Assembly (NCBI RefSeq): GCF_030316765.1
Contig: NZ_JASZYT010000001.1
Span: 620,001-684,000, forward strand
Direction: 5' to 3'
DNA from: Variovorax saccharolyticus
GTDB taxonomy: Bacteria; Pseudomonadota; Gammaproteobacteria; Burkholderiales; Burkholderiaceae_C
Length of the DNA: 64,000 nucleotides
A program made the translations under genes and the position numbers. The notes under the pieces are model-generated. The model was not told where the DNA came from and ran no database searches. It saw nothing but the letters and a program-made list of their open reading frames with translations. Each line of letters opens with the position of its first letter. Positions within the stretch are counted from its first letter, which is position 1. Positions 39,541-48,610 of the stretch are shown here, in pieces.

Positions 39541-40614
39541 ATGTCAATCAGATTCCTGCTGACCGGGCTTTTTTGGATGAGCTTCCTTGCGCAAGCCGCT
39601 CCGGCGCCCGAGGCGGGGTACAAGATCGTCACCGCATCGAAAACCGGTACCTACATCCAGATCGGCCGCGACCTCTCCACCCTGGTCGCCGCGCCCGCGG
39701 GCATCGAACTCCAGGTGCTCGAGTCGAACGGGTCGGCGGAGAACGTCCGGCGCATGCGCTTCGAGCCCGGGGTCAAGCTGGCGCTGGTGCAGTCGGACGT
39801 CTACCAGGCGTTCCTGGACGAGGCGAAGGCGGGCAACGCCGATGCCGGCAACATCATTCGTCCGCTGCGGCTCATCATGCCGCTCTACGATGAAGAGATC
39901 TACTTCATCGTCCGCGCGGACTCGCCGATCAACAGCATCCACGAGATCAAGAACAAGAAGATCGGCGTCGGCCCGCTGGGCAGCGGCACCGCACTGACGT
40001 CCCGAACGGCGTACCAGCTGATGTTCGGAGAGCCCCTGCCGACCGAGAACACGCAGTACCTGACCAACGAGGAAGCGCTGGCCAAGCTCACGGTCGACAA
40101 GTCGCTCGACGTCGTGATCATCGTCGCCGGCCAGCCGGCCAAGCTGTTCATGGACATGAAGGCCGAGGCGCGCAACTACATCAAGATCCTGAAGCTCGAC
40201 GAAGCGGCCCCGGAGACGGCGCGGGCGAAGAAGACTTATTTCCCTGGGGTTCTGCGAGCCTCCAGCTATTCGACCTGGCTCAAGGACGACGTGCCGACCC
40301 TGACCGTAAAGGCCTATCTGGTCACCTACGACTACGGACTGCAGTCGACGGTCGGCAACCTGACGCGCTTCGCCGACTCGCTGTGCACCCAGTTCGACAA
40401 GCTCCAGGCCAGTGGCCACCCGAAGTGGAAGCAGGTGCGCCTGGAACTCCCCGCCCTGAGCCAGGGATGGCGCTACTACGCGCCGATGGAAAAGCGTCTG
40501 CGTGCCTGCATTGCCCGACGCACTGCCCTGAGTGCACCGCCTTCGGCCTCTGCGACACCGCCTTCGCGTGCCTGCACGGAGCAGGAACTGGTGCTGGGAA
40601 TCTGCAGGCGCTGA
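39541..40614 (+). CDS. TAXI-family TRAP transporter solute receptor
   Basis: 357-residue periplasmic receptor. Signal peptide (about 1-22, LLTGLFWMSFLAQAAPA) then GYKIVTASKTGTYIQIGRDL, the TAXI TGGTYY-like opening in variant form, and later KKIGVGPLGSGTALTSRTAY. No TRAP permease (DctQM) gene is present, so it is orphan. The C-terminus departs from the family: a Ser/Ala/Pro linker ends in CTEQELVLGIC, matching the tail of the preceding protein. Ligand unknown. Confidence 0.85.
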   Translation: MSIRFLLTGLFWMSFLAQAAPAPEAGYKIVTASKTGTYIQIGRDLSTLVAAPAGIELQVLESNGSAENVRRMRFEPGVKLALVQSDVYQAFLDEAKAGNADAGNIIRPLRLIMPLYDEEIYFIVRADSPINSIHEIKNKKIGVGPLGSGTALTSRTAYQLMFGEPLPTENTQYLTNEEALAKLTVDKSLDVVIIVAGQPAKLFMDMKAEARNYIKILKLDEAAPETARAKKTYFPGVLRASSYSTWLKDDVPTLTVKAYLVTYDYGLQSTVGNLTRFADSLCTQFDKLQASGHPKWKQVRLELPALSQGWRYYAPMEKRLRACIARRTALSAPPSASATPPSRACTEQELVLGICRR

Positions 40615-40626
40615 ATCGGCGCGGCC

Positions 40627-41202
40627 TCAGCCGAGCAAGGGGACGCCGGTCAGCCAGGCGTGGGCCGAGAAGAGCACACCCACGTACACCACCAGTCCAC
40701 CCGCGGCCGCGGCGATGTCGTTGAGGGGCCCCGGCGGCGCGCCAGGCACGCTGCGCGGCAGCGCGCGGCGCTTGATGGAAATCCGGTCGGCCACGGCCCA
40801 CGCGAGAAAGGAGCCGAACAGCAGGACGTCGGCGAGGTTGCCGTTGGCCAGCAGATGCGCGGTGGCCCAGAGCTTCACGGCCAGCAGCATGGGGTGTTTG
40901 GCCGCCCGTTGAATCCGCCCGGGCAGATAGGCCGCGAACAACAGCGGAAACACCGGCAGCATCAGCAGCATCGCCAGGTGGCGCAGCGCGGTCGGCGGCG
41001 TGTAGAGCACCACCGGCGACTGGCGGGCCAGTCCGTAGCCGATGACGACCAGCACCAGGCCAGCGAGCGCGACCAGCGAGTAGATGCCCTTCCAGGTCCA
41101 TTCGCCATGCCGCCTCGCCTGCGCATCCCGCCAGGCAGGCGCGACGATCGACACGCAGTGGATGCCGAGGAACAGGATCAGTCCGATGCAAAGAACAGAC
41201 AT
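40627..41202 (-). CDS. NnrU family membrane protein
   Basis: 191 residues, about 5-6 hydrophobic segments. IGLILFLGIHCVSIVAPAWRD, WKGIYSLVALAGLVLVVIGYG and the AKHPMLLAVKLWATAHLLANG core identify the NnrU family, tied in some proteobacteria to nitrite/nitric oxide metabolism. It ends 12 bp from the convergent TAXI gene and follows the nitrobindin-like gene by 14 bp, so the two probably form an operon with a possible NO link. Confidence 0.85.
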   Translation of the reverse strand: MSVLCIGLILFLGIHCVSIVAPAWRDAQARRHGEWTWKGIYSLVALAGLVLVVIGYGLARQSPVVLYTPPTALRHLAMLLMLPVFPLLFAAYLPGRIQRAAKHPMLLAVKLWATAHLLANGNLADVLLFGSFLAWAVADRISIKRRALPRSVPGAPPGPLNDIAAAAGGLVVYVGVLFSAHAWLTGVPLLG

Positions 41203-41216
41203 GGCGAGGCCTCTGC

Positions 41217-41855
41217 TTATTCCTCGGCCAGTGCCAAGGGGTTGGGGGAGGGCTCGCCGATCTTCGAGAGCCGGTTGCGGTCGGTGTGATGAAAGGGCTC
41301 GGCGAGCCCCTGGATCTGCATGACGGTGTCCTGGTCGTACGACCAGCTGCCGTCTGCATGGAACGCCACCCCGATTCTCCACTCGAGCGTGGTGAATGCG
41401 TGCTCGATGAACGGATTGGACACGATGCCGTTCACCAGGCTGCCATGCGTTGCGACGAGCTCGAAGGAATCCGCATCCGCCGCGACCTGGCCGCTGGCCA
41501 TCGCCACCTGGCCGCGCGGAATCGCCAGCGTGTGCATCACGGTGCTGGTGGCGGGCTCCCACAACCAGTAGCCGACCTGGTCGTGGTACATCTTGGTCAG
41601 GCCGGGCTTGTGGATGTAGGTGTGATAGCGCAGGCCATAGAGGACTTGCAGGCCGTTGGTCTGGGGATCGATCGGCTGCAGCTCGTAGTGTTCGACGTAG
41701 ACCTGCGTCTTCGGTCCCTGCGCCTTCGGCTTGACGTCCACCCCCTTCTCGCCGCGCCAGAGTCCCGCCATCCGGCGCAGCGGGCCAAGGTTGGCGAGCG
41801 TGTTGCCATCCAGTGGGGAAGGTTCGGTGTAGATGTCGGTGGGAAACTTGGGCAT
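41217..41855 (-). CDS. Nitrobindin-like heme-binding beta-barrel protein (DUF1794/FABP-like)
   Basis: 212 residues. LGPLRRMAGLWRGEKGVD near residue 30 corresponds to the LxxLxGxWxGxG start of the nitrobindin/FABP-like barrel, followed by alternating strands (VYVEHYELQPID, VGYWLWEPATSTVMHTLAIP). Members bind ferric heme or small lipids. A TTG at 41894 is in frame but ATG 41855 (MPKFPTDIY) fits better. Sharing an operon with nnrU supports an NO or heme role, by inference. Confidence 0.75.
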   Translation of the reverse strand: MPKFPTDIYTEPSPLDGNTLANLGPLRRMAGLWRGEKGVDVKPKAQGPKTQVYVEHYELQPIDPQTNGLQVLYGLRYHTYIHKPGLTKMYHDQVGYWLWEPATSTVMHTLAIPRGQVAMASGQVAADADSFELVATHGSLVNGIVSNPFIEHAFTTLEWRIGVAFHADGSWSYDQDTVMQIQGLAEPFHHTDRNRLSKIGEPSPNPLALAEE

Positions 41856-42013
41856 GGAATCGTGGGAAAGGATGAGCGGGGGATCATGCCGCAAACGGAT
41901 CGGGCAGGGCGCAGAGTCCGGTCGTGATTTCAGATGCTTCCGAGTCTTCGCCCCGGAGTACCGCAGCTACCATTGCGCCGTCCGCAGGACTGCACAGCCA
42001 CCCGAATCTCCGC

Positions 42014-42664
42014 ATGTACATCCGCAAGCACCATGAACTGCCCGGCACCGCTGCGGCCCAGGCATTGATCGAGGCCCATCCGCTCGGAGCCTGGGTGACG
42101 CCGAGCGACGAGGGTCTGCTGGCCAACCACGTGCCGTTTCTTCTGGACCGCTCGCGCGGCCAGTTCGGAACCCTTCTTGGCCACGTCTCGCGCGCCAATC
42201 CTGTCTGGCGGCAACTCCCGGCATCGGGGCGTTCGGTCGTCATGTTCCAGGGGCCCCAGGCCTACATCACGCCAGGCTGGTATCCGGGCAAACAGGCGCA
42301 CGGGAAGGTTGTCCCGACCTGGAACTATGCGGTCGCGCATGCGCATGGCGTCGCGCGTGCCATCCACGACGAGGCCTGGCTGCGCGACCTGCTGGCGCGG
42401 CTCACGGCCGTCAACGAGAGGGCGAGGCCGATGCCATGGGCGATGGCGGACGCGCCGGGCGACTTCATCGACAAGCTGTTGCGTGCCGTGGTGGGGATCG
42501 AGATTCCGATCGATGCCCTCGTCGGCAAACTCAAGGCGAGTCAGGACGAGGAGTTGCAAGACCGATGGGGCACGGTCGACGGCCTGACCGCCGAGGGCAC
42601 CGAGAGCGCACTGGCGATGGCTTCACTGGTGCGCCAGGCCATCGATCGGCCCGAGGGCGACTGA
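42014..42664 (+). CDS. PaiB-like FMN-binding negative regulator family protein
   Basis: 216 residues of the PaiB/FMN-binding split-barrel family. MYIRKHHELPGTAAAQALIE, GAWVTPSDEGLLANHVPFLLD, LLGHVSRANPVWRQL and ITPGWYPGKQAHGKVVPTWNY are the family's ordered blocks. Despite the name, many members have no shown regulatory activity. The ATG at 42014 gives the family start; in-frame upstream sequence lacks similarity. It is convergent with the TIM-barrel gene, 59 bp away. Confidence 0.88.
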   Translation: MYIRKHHELPGTAAAQALIEAHPLGAWVTPSDEGLLANHVPFLLDRSRGQFGTLLGHVSRANPVWRQLPASGRSVVMFQGPQAYITPGWYPGKQAHGKVVPTWNYAVAHAHGVARAIHDEAWLRDLLARLTAVNERARPMPWAMADAPGDFIDKLLRAVVGIEIPIDALVGKLKASQDEELQDRWGTVDGLTAEGTESALAMASLVRQAIDRPEGD

Positions 42665-42723
42665 CCCTGGCCGCGCGGCCGCGCACCCGCGGCGGCTTCC
42701 CCGCCGTTGCCGCGCTGCCTCGC

Positions 42724-43602
42724 TCAGACCGCGCTGCGGTGCCGCTCGATGCAGGCCTGCAGCGTCTCCTCGCCGGAGCGCTGCCACCAGTCGAGCGCCG
42801 AGAAGATCTCGACTTCGCTGAAGCCTGAGAAGCCCGCCGCCTCGACCCAGCCGCGGATCTTGCGCAGTTCGATCACGCCGTCGCCCATCATGCCGCGGTC
42901 CGACAGCAGGTCGCGGGTCGGCGTGAGCCAGTCGCAGACGTGGTAGGCGAGCAGGCGCTCCTTGCCGGCGCGTGCGATCTGCTGCTCGAGCTTCGGGTCC
43001 CACCACACGTGGTAGACGTCCAGCGCCACGCCCAGCATGCCGGAGCGGCCGGCATCGAGTTCGTCGCACAGGTCCAGCGCCTGCTCCAGCGTGTTGATGC
43101 AGGCGCGGTCGGCAGCCTGCATCGGGTGCAGCGGCTCGATCGCCAGCGGCATGCCGACTTCGCGCGCGTACTCGAGCGATGCCGCGATGCCGTCGCGCAC
43201 CTCGCCGCGTGCGCGCGCGATGTCCTTGTAGGCGGCCTTGCCGTCGAGGGCGCCGGGCAGGGCGCCGACCACCAGCACCAGGCAGGGCGCTTCGAGCGTC
43301 CTGGCTTCGTCGATGGCGCGGCGGTTGTCGTCGAGCGCAGCCCGCAGGCCGGCAGCGTCGGGCGCCGGGAAGAAGCCGCCGCGGCAGTAGCCCGAAAGCC
43401 CGATGCCGTGCGCCTTCAACTGCCTGGCCACCTTGTCGAGGCCGACGGCGGCGACCTGGTCGCGCCAGGGGCTGACGGCACGGATGCCGCGCTCGGCGCA
43501 CTGGTCGATGATGCGGTCGAGCGGCACTTCGGCGCCGCGTTGCTTGCGCACGGTCGCGGTGTTGATCGACAGCCAGTGGTGATCCTTGGAGAAATCTCGC
43601 AT
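42724..43602 (-). CDS. TIM-barrel sugar phosphate isomerase/epimerase family protein
   Basis: 292 residues of the xylose-isomerase-like AP-endonuclease-2 TIM barrel. Candidate metal ligands include Glu in PLAIEPLHPM, Asp in GVALDVYHVWWD, His in LLAYHVCDW and Glu in GFSEVEIFS, in the order seen in IolE, IolI and hydroxypyruvate isomerases. It is the last gene of the seven-gene operon, 10 bp after the dehydrogenase. Likely isomerises, epimerises or beta-eliminates a keto-sugar or cyclic polyol intermediate. Confidence 0.85.
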   Translation of the reverse strand: MRDFSKDHHWLSINTATVRKQRGAEVPLDRIIDQCAERGIRAVSPWRDQVAAVGLDKVARQLKAHGIGLSGYCRGGFFPAPDAAGLRAALDDNRRAIDEARTLEAPCLVLVVGALPGALDGKAAYKDIARARGEVRDGIAASLEYAREVGMPLAIEPLHPMQAADRACINTLEQALDLCDELDAGRSGMLGVALDVYHVWWDPKLEQQIARAGKERLLAYHVCDWLTPTRDLLSDRGMMGDGVIELRKIRGWVEAAGFSGFSEVEIFSALDWWQRSGEETLQACIERHRSAV

Positions 43603-43612
43603 CGCTTCAGCC

Positions 43613-44530
43613 TCAGTCCTTGTGCCTCTCGCGCCGGAGTTGGCGCAGGATGGCGGCGTTGTCCAGATCGCCATCGCCGGCGGCGACAGCGGCGCGCATC
43701 AGCGCGGCGTGGGTTTCCGACAGTGGCAGCCGCTGGCCCGTGGAGCGGCTGCTGTCGAGCATCAGGTCGACGTCCTTGAGGTGCTGGCGGATGCGCGACT
43801 GCGGCGCGAAGTCGCCGGCGACCATCATCGCGCCCTTGGCCAGCGCGGCGTCGGAGCGCGCGGGCGTCGCGAGCACCAGCTCCAGGAATTGCGCCGGAGC
43901 GATGCCGATGCTTTCGGCCAGCACCATGCCTTCGGCCAGCGCGGCGCGGTTGAGGCCCAGCACCAGGTTGGTCGCGAGCTTGGCGCGAGCGCCCATGCCG
44001 GCGCCTCCGACCCGGATGCGGCGTGACGACAGCGCCGCCAGCACGGGGTCGCTGGCGCGCACGGCGGCTTCGTCGCCCCCGATCAGCATCGTTGCGTCGC
44101 CCGCCGCGATCTGGCTGCTGGAGCCCGACAGCGGTGCTTCGACGAGCTCGACGCCCTGCGTCGCCAAGCGCTTCGCCAGCGACTCGAGCAGGTCGGGGTC
44201 GCCGGTCGAGCAGTCCACCAGCCGCCGTACCGCGCCGCCTGCGATCAGGCCCAGCGGGCCCTCGGTCGCATCGATCACGCCGCGGGTGTCGAACACGGCC
44301 AGCACCACCGTCGCGCAGGCGCTGCCGATGTCGCGTGGCGAGTCCACGGTGCGGATGCCGGACGAGCGCAGCGCAGCGCGCGCTTCTTCGCGCAGGTCGT
44401 AGCCGATGACATCGAAGCCGCCCGCGACGAGGCGGCGGGCCAACGCGCTGCCGACCAGACCGAGGCCGACCAGCCCGATCGGGCCCGCGGCATCGAGAGC
44501 GCGATCGCCAGGCATGCGTTCCGGCGTCAC
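43613..44530 (-). CDS. NAD(P)-dependent oxidoreductase, beta-hydroxyacid dehydrogenase family
   Basis: 305 residues from GTG 44530. Rossmann motif GLGLVG (22-27), substrate-binding EAPLSGSSSQIAAGDATMLI (the DAPVSGG-type block), and the catalytic Lys segment GAGMGARAKLATNLVLGLN identify the 3-hydroxyisobutyrate dehydrogenase family. The GTG overlaps the SDR stop (GTGA) and has GGAGGG nine bases upstream; ATG 44515 is the alternative. Substrate is probably a 2- or 3-hydroxy acid in the pathway. Confidence 0.88.
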   Translation of the reverse strand: MTPERMPGDRALDAAGPIGLVGLGLVGSALARRLVAGGFDVIGYDLREEARAALRSSGIRTVDSPRDIGSACATVVLAVFDTRGVIDATEGPLGLIAGGAVRRLVDCSTGDPDLLESLAKRLATQGVELVEAPLSGSSSQIAAGDATMLIGGDEAAVRASDPVLAALSSRRIRVGGAGMGARAKLATNLVLGLNRAALAEGMVLAESIGIAPAQFLELVLATPARSDAALAKGAMMVAGDFAPQSRIRQHLKDVDLMLDSSRSTGQRLPLSETHAALMRAAVAAGDGDLDNAAILRQLRRERHKD

Positions 44531-45219
44531 AGCGACGCCCCTCCGCAGATCTGGATGTCCTGCCCGGTGATGGCGGCGGCTTCGGGCGACAGCAGGTAGG
44601 CCACCAGCGCAGCGATTTCCCGCGGCTCGATCAGGCGGCCCAGCGGCGGCAGCCTGGGCGCCGCCGACTGGCGCGCCGGATCGTCGAGCATGGCGGTCGC
44701 GGTCGCGGCAGGCGACACCACGTTGACCGTGACGCCGCTGGCCACCACTTCGGCCGCCCAACTGCGCGCCAGCGCGACCAGCGCCGCCTTGCTCGCCGCG
44801 TACTGGCTGCGCCCCGGCATGCCCCGCGACACCCGGCTGCCCACCATCACCACGCGGCCGCGGCCCGCCTGCGCCATGGCGGGCACGGCGATGTCGGCCA
44901 TGCGGGTCAGTGCGTCGACATGCAGCCGCCACATGAGGCTGCCGTCCTCCGGCGCCAGCGCGCCCAGCGCTCCGACGCGCAGCACGCCGGCGGCGTGGAC
45001 CAGTGCGTCGGCGACCCCGGCCGCCCGTGTCGCCGCCTCGGTGGCCGCGGCGTCGCACAGGTCGACCCGGACCGGGATGAAGTCCTCGTGCACGATGTGT
45101 GCCGGGGCGAGATCGAAGCCGATCACCCGCCAGCCGTCGGCCAGCAGCCGATGGGCGATCGCCTGGCCGATGCCCGAACTGGTCCCGGTGACGATGGCGC
45201 GCTGTGCCACTGGGGTCAT
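44527..45219 (-). CDS. SDR family oxidoreductase
   Basis: 230-residue classical short-chain dehydrogenase. Cofactor motif TGTSSGIG (11-18), Asp36 after the second strand suggesting NAD preference, and the catalytic triad Ser128, Tyr140, Lys144 (SQYAASKAAL). The C-terminus ends ITGQDIQICGGASL as usual. Its ATG overlaps the Bug receptor stop (ATGA). Probably oxidises a secondary alcohol of the imported compound. Confidence 0.9.
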   Translation of the reverse strand: MTPVAQRAIVTGTSSGIGQAIAHRLLADGWRVIGFDLAPAHIVHEDFIPVRVDLCDAAATEAATRAAGVADALVHAAGVLRVGALGALAPEDGSLMWRLHVDALTRMADIAVPAMAQAGRGRVVMVGSRVSRGMPGRSQYAASKAALVALARSWAAEVVASGVTVNVVSPAATATAMLDDPARQSAAPRLPPLGRLIEPREIAALVAYLLSPEAAAITGQDIQICGGASL

Positions 45220-46178
45220 TCGAGACGGATGTTGCCGTCGGTGATGATCTTCTGGGAGCGCGCCATGTCCTCGCGCTGGAACTTCGCGAACTCGTCGGCC
45301 GATCCCGGCGTCAGCAGCAGGCCCTGCTGCATCAGCTTGTCGCGCATGTCGGTGGCCAGCGCCTTGTTGACCTCGGCGTTGAGGCGCTGCGTGATCTCGG
45401 CCGGAAGCTTCGCAGGGCCCCACAGCCCGTACCAGCTGTAGAACTCGTAGCCCGGGATCGTCTCGCCGACCGTGGGCACGTCCGGCAGATTGGGCGCGCG
45501 GGTCTTGGATGTGACCGCGATGACGCGCAGCATGCCGCTCTTGTGGTACTGCACCGAGCCGAGGATCGGGTCGATGAAGCCGTCGATCTGTCCGCCGATC
45601 AGGTCCTGGAAGGCCGGCGCCGTGCCCTTGTAGGGAACGATCAGGTAGTTGATCTGGCCGGCGCGCTTGAGCAGTTCGGTCGACAGGTGACCGGCCGAGC
45701 CGATGGATCCCACCGCGAAGGTCATCTTGCCCGGGTTGGCCTTGGCGTGCGCGAGCAGCGACTTGACATCGGTGATCGGCAAGTCCTTGTTGATCGCGAC
45801 CGACAGCGGCGCCTTGGCGACCAGCGCCACCGGCGTGAAGTCGTTGACCACGTTGTAGGGCGTGGACTTCATCGTCATCGGCGCCGTCACGAAGGTCGAT
45901 GCATTGAAGAGCAGCGTGTAGCCGTCGGCCGGCGCCTTGGCCACCGCGTCGGCGCCGATGGTGCCGTTGCCGCCGGGCTTGTTGTCGACCACGAAGGTCT
46001 GGCCCAGCTGCTCGCCGAGCTTCTGCGCCAGCGCGCGGCCCACCGTATCCAGCGTGCCGCCGGGCGGGAACGGGATGATCACGCGCACCGGCCTGGCGGG
46101 CCAGGACTGCGCCATCGAGCCCGCCGCTGCGAAAGCCAGGATCAGTGTCAGCAAGGACTTGGCGAACGGGGTCTTCAT
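45216..46178 (-). CDS. Bug-family solute receptor (operon receptor 2)
   Basis: 320-residue TctC-like receptor. Signal peptide (about 1-23, ending SMAQS), PVRVIIPFPPGGTLDTVGRALAQKL and VPYKGTAPAFQDLIGGQIDG are typical. AGGAG lies before the ATG. It is one of two receptors within the operon; they share only family-level similarity, so they may bind different substrates or isomers. No TctAB subunits occur nearby. Confidence 0.9.
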   Translation of the reverse strand: MKTPFAKSLLTLILAFAAAGSMAQSWPARPVRVIIPFPPGGTLDTVGRALAQKLGEQLGQTFVVDNKPGGNGTIGADAVAKAPADGYTLLFNASTFVTAPMTMKSTPYNVVNDFTPVALVAKAPLSVAINKDLPITDVKSLLAHAKANPGKMTFAVGSIGSAGHLSTELLKRAGQINYLIVPYKGTAPAFQDLIGGQIDGFIDPILGSVQYHKSGMLRVIAVTSKTRAPNLPDVPTVGETIPGYEFYSWYGLWGPAKLPAEITQRLNAEVNKALATDMRDKLMQQGLLLTPGSADEFAKFQREDMARSQKIITDGNIRLE

Positions 46179-46204
46179 GGCTCGTCTCCTTCGTGGGAAC
46201 CGGA

Positions 46205-47392
46205 TCAGGCGTCGACGCCGTGCAGCGCCAGCAGCGTCTTCATGCGCCGCACCGCGAGCTCGGGCCGCTCGAGCAGGTTGGCCGCATCGGCCAGCCGGAA
46301 CAGCTCGGCGAAGTGCTGCAGCGAGCGCGTGCTCTGCTGGCCGCCGACCATCGTGAAATGGCTCTGGTGGCCGTTGAGCCAGGCCATGAAGACCACGCCG
46401 GTCTTGTAGAAGCGGGTCGGCGCCGCGAAGATGTGACGCGACAGCGGCACCGTCGGGCCGAGGATGGCGTGGAACTTCTCCACGTTGCCCTGCGCCAGTT
46501 CGCCCAGCGCCGCGCTGGCCGCCGGCGCGATGGCGTCGAAGATCCCGAGCAGCGCATCGCTCTGGCCGTGCGTCTTCTCGCTGCCCTGGCCGTCGCCCGC
46601 GATCAGCTCGGCATAGTTGAAGTCGTCGCCGGTGTACATGCGAACGCCCGGCGGCAGCCGGCGGCGCATCGCGATCTCCTTGTCCTTGTCGAGCAGCGAG
46701 ATCTTGATGCCGTCGACCTTGTCCGGGTGCGCGGCGATGATGCCGAGCGCGGTGTCCATCGCGCGGTCGACGTCGGCGGTGCCCCAGTAGCCCGCCAGCG
46801 CCGGGTCGAACATGTCGCCGAGCCAGTGCAGCACCACCGGCTGCCTGGCCTGGCTCAGGATGCGGTCGTACACGCGCTCGTAGTCGGCCGGACTCTTCGC
46901 GACCCGGGCCAGCGCGCGGCTGGCCATCACGATCAGCTTGCCGCCGAGCGCCTCGATCGCCGCCATCTGCTCCTCGTAGCCGCGGATCACGTCGTCGACG
47001 CTGCGGACCTCGTCGATGTTCAGGTGGTCGGTGCCGCAGCCCGAGGCCACCAGCGCGCCCGGCACGTCCTTCGCGGCATCGAGCGAGCGGCGGATCAGCT
47101 CCAGCGAGGTCGGCCAGTCGAGGCCCATGCCGCGCTGCGCCGTGTCCATGGCCTCGGCCACGCCCAGCCCCAGCGACCACAGGTGCCGGCGGTAGCCGAT
47201 GGTGGCGTCCCAGTCGACCGCGGATTGCAGCCAGGGGTCGACGGCGGCCAGCGGGTCGGCCACCACGTGCGCCGCCGAATAGGCGATGCGGTTGAACTTG
47301 ACGCCCGCGGGCGGCCGCACCGGCGTGCTGCCGCGCAAGGCGTAGGGTGCGAGCGCGCCGCCGGCGACGGGGAGGGTGAGCGAGAGGGCCAT
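46205..47392 (-). CDS. DUF993 family protein (dihydrodipicolinate-synthase-like TIM barrel)
   Basis: 395 residues, member of DUF993, commonly annotated as dihydrodipicolinate synthase family. TIM-barrel features: RIAYSAAHVVADP, LIRRSLDAAKDVPGALVASG, KVDGIKISLLDKDKEIAMRR with a candidate Schiff-base Lys in GIKIS, and YTGDDFNYAELIAGDG. A retro-aldol or hydratase role on a keto acid is plausible. An in-frame GTG at 47401 is possible; ATG 47392 has GAGG eight bases upstream. It follows the Gfo/Idh gene by 10 bp. No characterised homologue comes to mind. Confidence 0.85.
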   Translation of the reverse strand: MALSLTLPVAGGALAPYALRGSTPVRPPAGVKFNRIAYSAAHVVADPLAAVDPWLQSAVDWDATIGYRRHLWSLGLGVAEAMDTAQRGMGLDWPTSLELIRRSLDAAKDVPGALVASGCGTDHLNIDEVRSVDDVIRGYEEQMAAIEALGGKLIVMASRALARVAKSPADYERVYDRILSQARQPVVLHWLGDMFDPALAGYWGTADVDRAMDTALGIIAAHPDKVDGIKISLLDKDKEIAMRRRLPPGVRMYTGDDFNYAELIAGDGQGSEKTHGQSDALLGIFDAIAPAASAALGELAQGNVEKFHAILGPTVPLSRHIFAAPTRFYKTGVVFMAWLNGHQSHFTMVGGQQSTRSLQHFAELFRLADAANLLERPELAVRRMKTLLALHGVDA

Positions 47393-47402
47393 CGGGGTCA
47401 CC

Positions 47403-48566
47403 TCAGATCTTCAGCGCCGGCACGTCGACCCAGCGGCGGTCCTTCCAGCTTTCGAGGGCGGTCTCGACCAGCTGCACGCCCTTGGCGCCTTCGGGCAGCG
47501 TCCACCTGTAGGGTGCGTTCTCGACCACGTGGCGGATGAAGTGCTCCCACTGGATCTTGAAGCCGTTGTCGTAGAGCTGCGAGTCGGGGATCTCCTGCCA
47601 CTGGTCGAAGAAGTTCATGGTCTGCTTCTCGTCCGGGTTCCAGATCGGCCGCGGCGTGGCGACGCGCGACTGCGCGCGGCAGGACGACAGGCCCGCCACG
47701 GCCGAGCCGTCGGTGCCGTCGACATGGAAGGTCACGAGGTCGTCGCGCCGCACGCGCGTGACCCAGCTCATGTTGATCTGCGCGATCACCGGCTCGCCGT
47801 TGTGGCCCTTGAGCTCGCAGGTGGCGTAGGCGGCGTCGTCGGCCGTGGCCTCGTAGGGCTTGCCGGCTTCGTCCCAGCGCTTCGGAATGTGGGTGGCGCC
47901 TATGCACGACACCGACTGCACTTCGCCGAACAGGTTGTCCAGCACGTAGCGCCAGTGGCACATCATGTCGAGGATCATGCCGCCGCCGTCTTCCTTGCGG
48001 TAGTTCCACGACGGCCGCTGGATCGGCTGCAGGTCGCCTTCGAAGACCCAGTAGCCGAACTCCAGCCGAACCGACAGCATGCGGCCGAAGAAGCCGGCGC
48101 GGCGCAGCATGTCGAGCTTGCGCAGGCCGGGCAGGAAGAGCTTGTCTTGCACCGCGCCATGCTTCAGGCCCGAGCCCTCGGCCAGGCGGGCGATCTCGAC
48201 CGCTTCATTGAGGTTGGTCGCGATCGGCTTCTCGCAGTAGACATGCTTGCCGGCGCGGATCGCCTTGGCCAGCAGGGTCGGGCGCATCTGAGTGGTGCCG
48301 GCGTCGAAGAAGATCGTGTCGTCCTTGTTTTCCAGCGCGCGGTCGAGGTCGGTGCCCCAGCGCGCGATGCCATGCGCCTTGGCGAGCGCCTCGATCTTCT
48401 CGGCGTTGCGGCCGATCAGGATCGGGTCGGGCATCACGGTGTCGCCGTTCGAGAGCGTCACGCCGCCCTGGGCGCGGATCGCGACGATGGAACGGATCAG
48501 ATGCTGGTTCATGCCCATGCGTCCGGTGACGCCGTGCATGATGATCCCGAGTCGTTGTTGTGCCAT
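47403..48566 (-). CDS. Gfo/Idh/MocA family oxidoreductase
   Basis: 387 residues. N-terminal Rossmann domain opening RLGIIMHGVTGRMGMNQHL, the family's EKP motif at 112-114 (HVYCEKPIATNLNEA), and a C-terminal domain with GGGMILDMMCHWRYVLDNLFG, including the metal-free catalytic D/H pair pattern. Relatives oxidise inositols, 3-hydroxyls of glucosides or 1,5-anhydro sugars. In this operon it is the likely first oxidation step, followed by DUF993 and the isomerase. Confidence 0.9.
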   Translation of the reverse strand: MAQQRLGIIMHGVTGRMGMNQHLIRSIVAIRAQGGVTLSNGDTVMPDPILIGRNAEKIEALAKAHGIARWGTDLDRALENKDDTIFFDAGTTQMRPTLLAKAIRAGKHVYCEKPIATNLNEAVEIARLAEGSGLKHGAVQDKLFLPGLRKLDMLRRAGFFGRMLSVRLEFGYWVFEGDLQPIQRPSWNYRKEDGGGMILDMMCHWRYVLDNLFGEVQSVSCIGATHIPKRWDEAGKPYEATADDAAYATCELKGHNGEPVIAQINMSWVTRVRRDDLVTFHVDGTDGSAVAGLSSCRAQSRVATPRPIWNPDEKQTMNFFDQWQEIPDSQLYDNGFKIQWEHFIRHVVENAPYRWTLPEGAKGVQLVETALESWKDRRWVDVPALKI

Positions 48567-48610
48567 GGGGCTGGTTCTCCGCTGAAAGTGAGTGGGTGGC
48601 TAAGAGGGGC

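Noticed and set aside
39541..40614. Complete TRAP transporter
   Set aside because: Only the TAXI receptor is present; neighbours are a zinc-ribbon protein and NnrU, with no DctQ or DctM.
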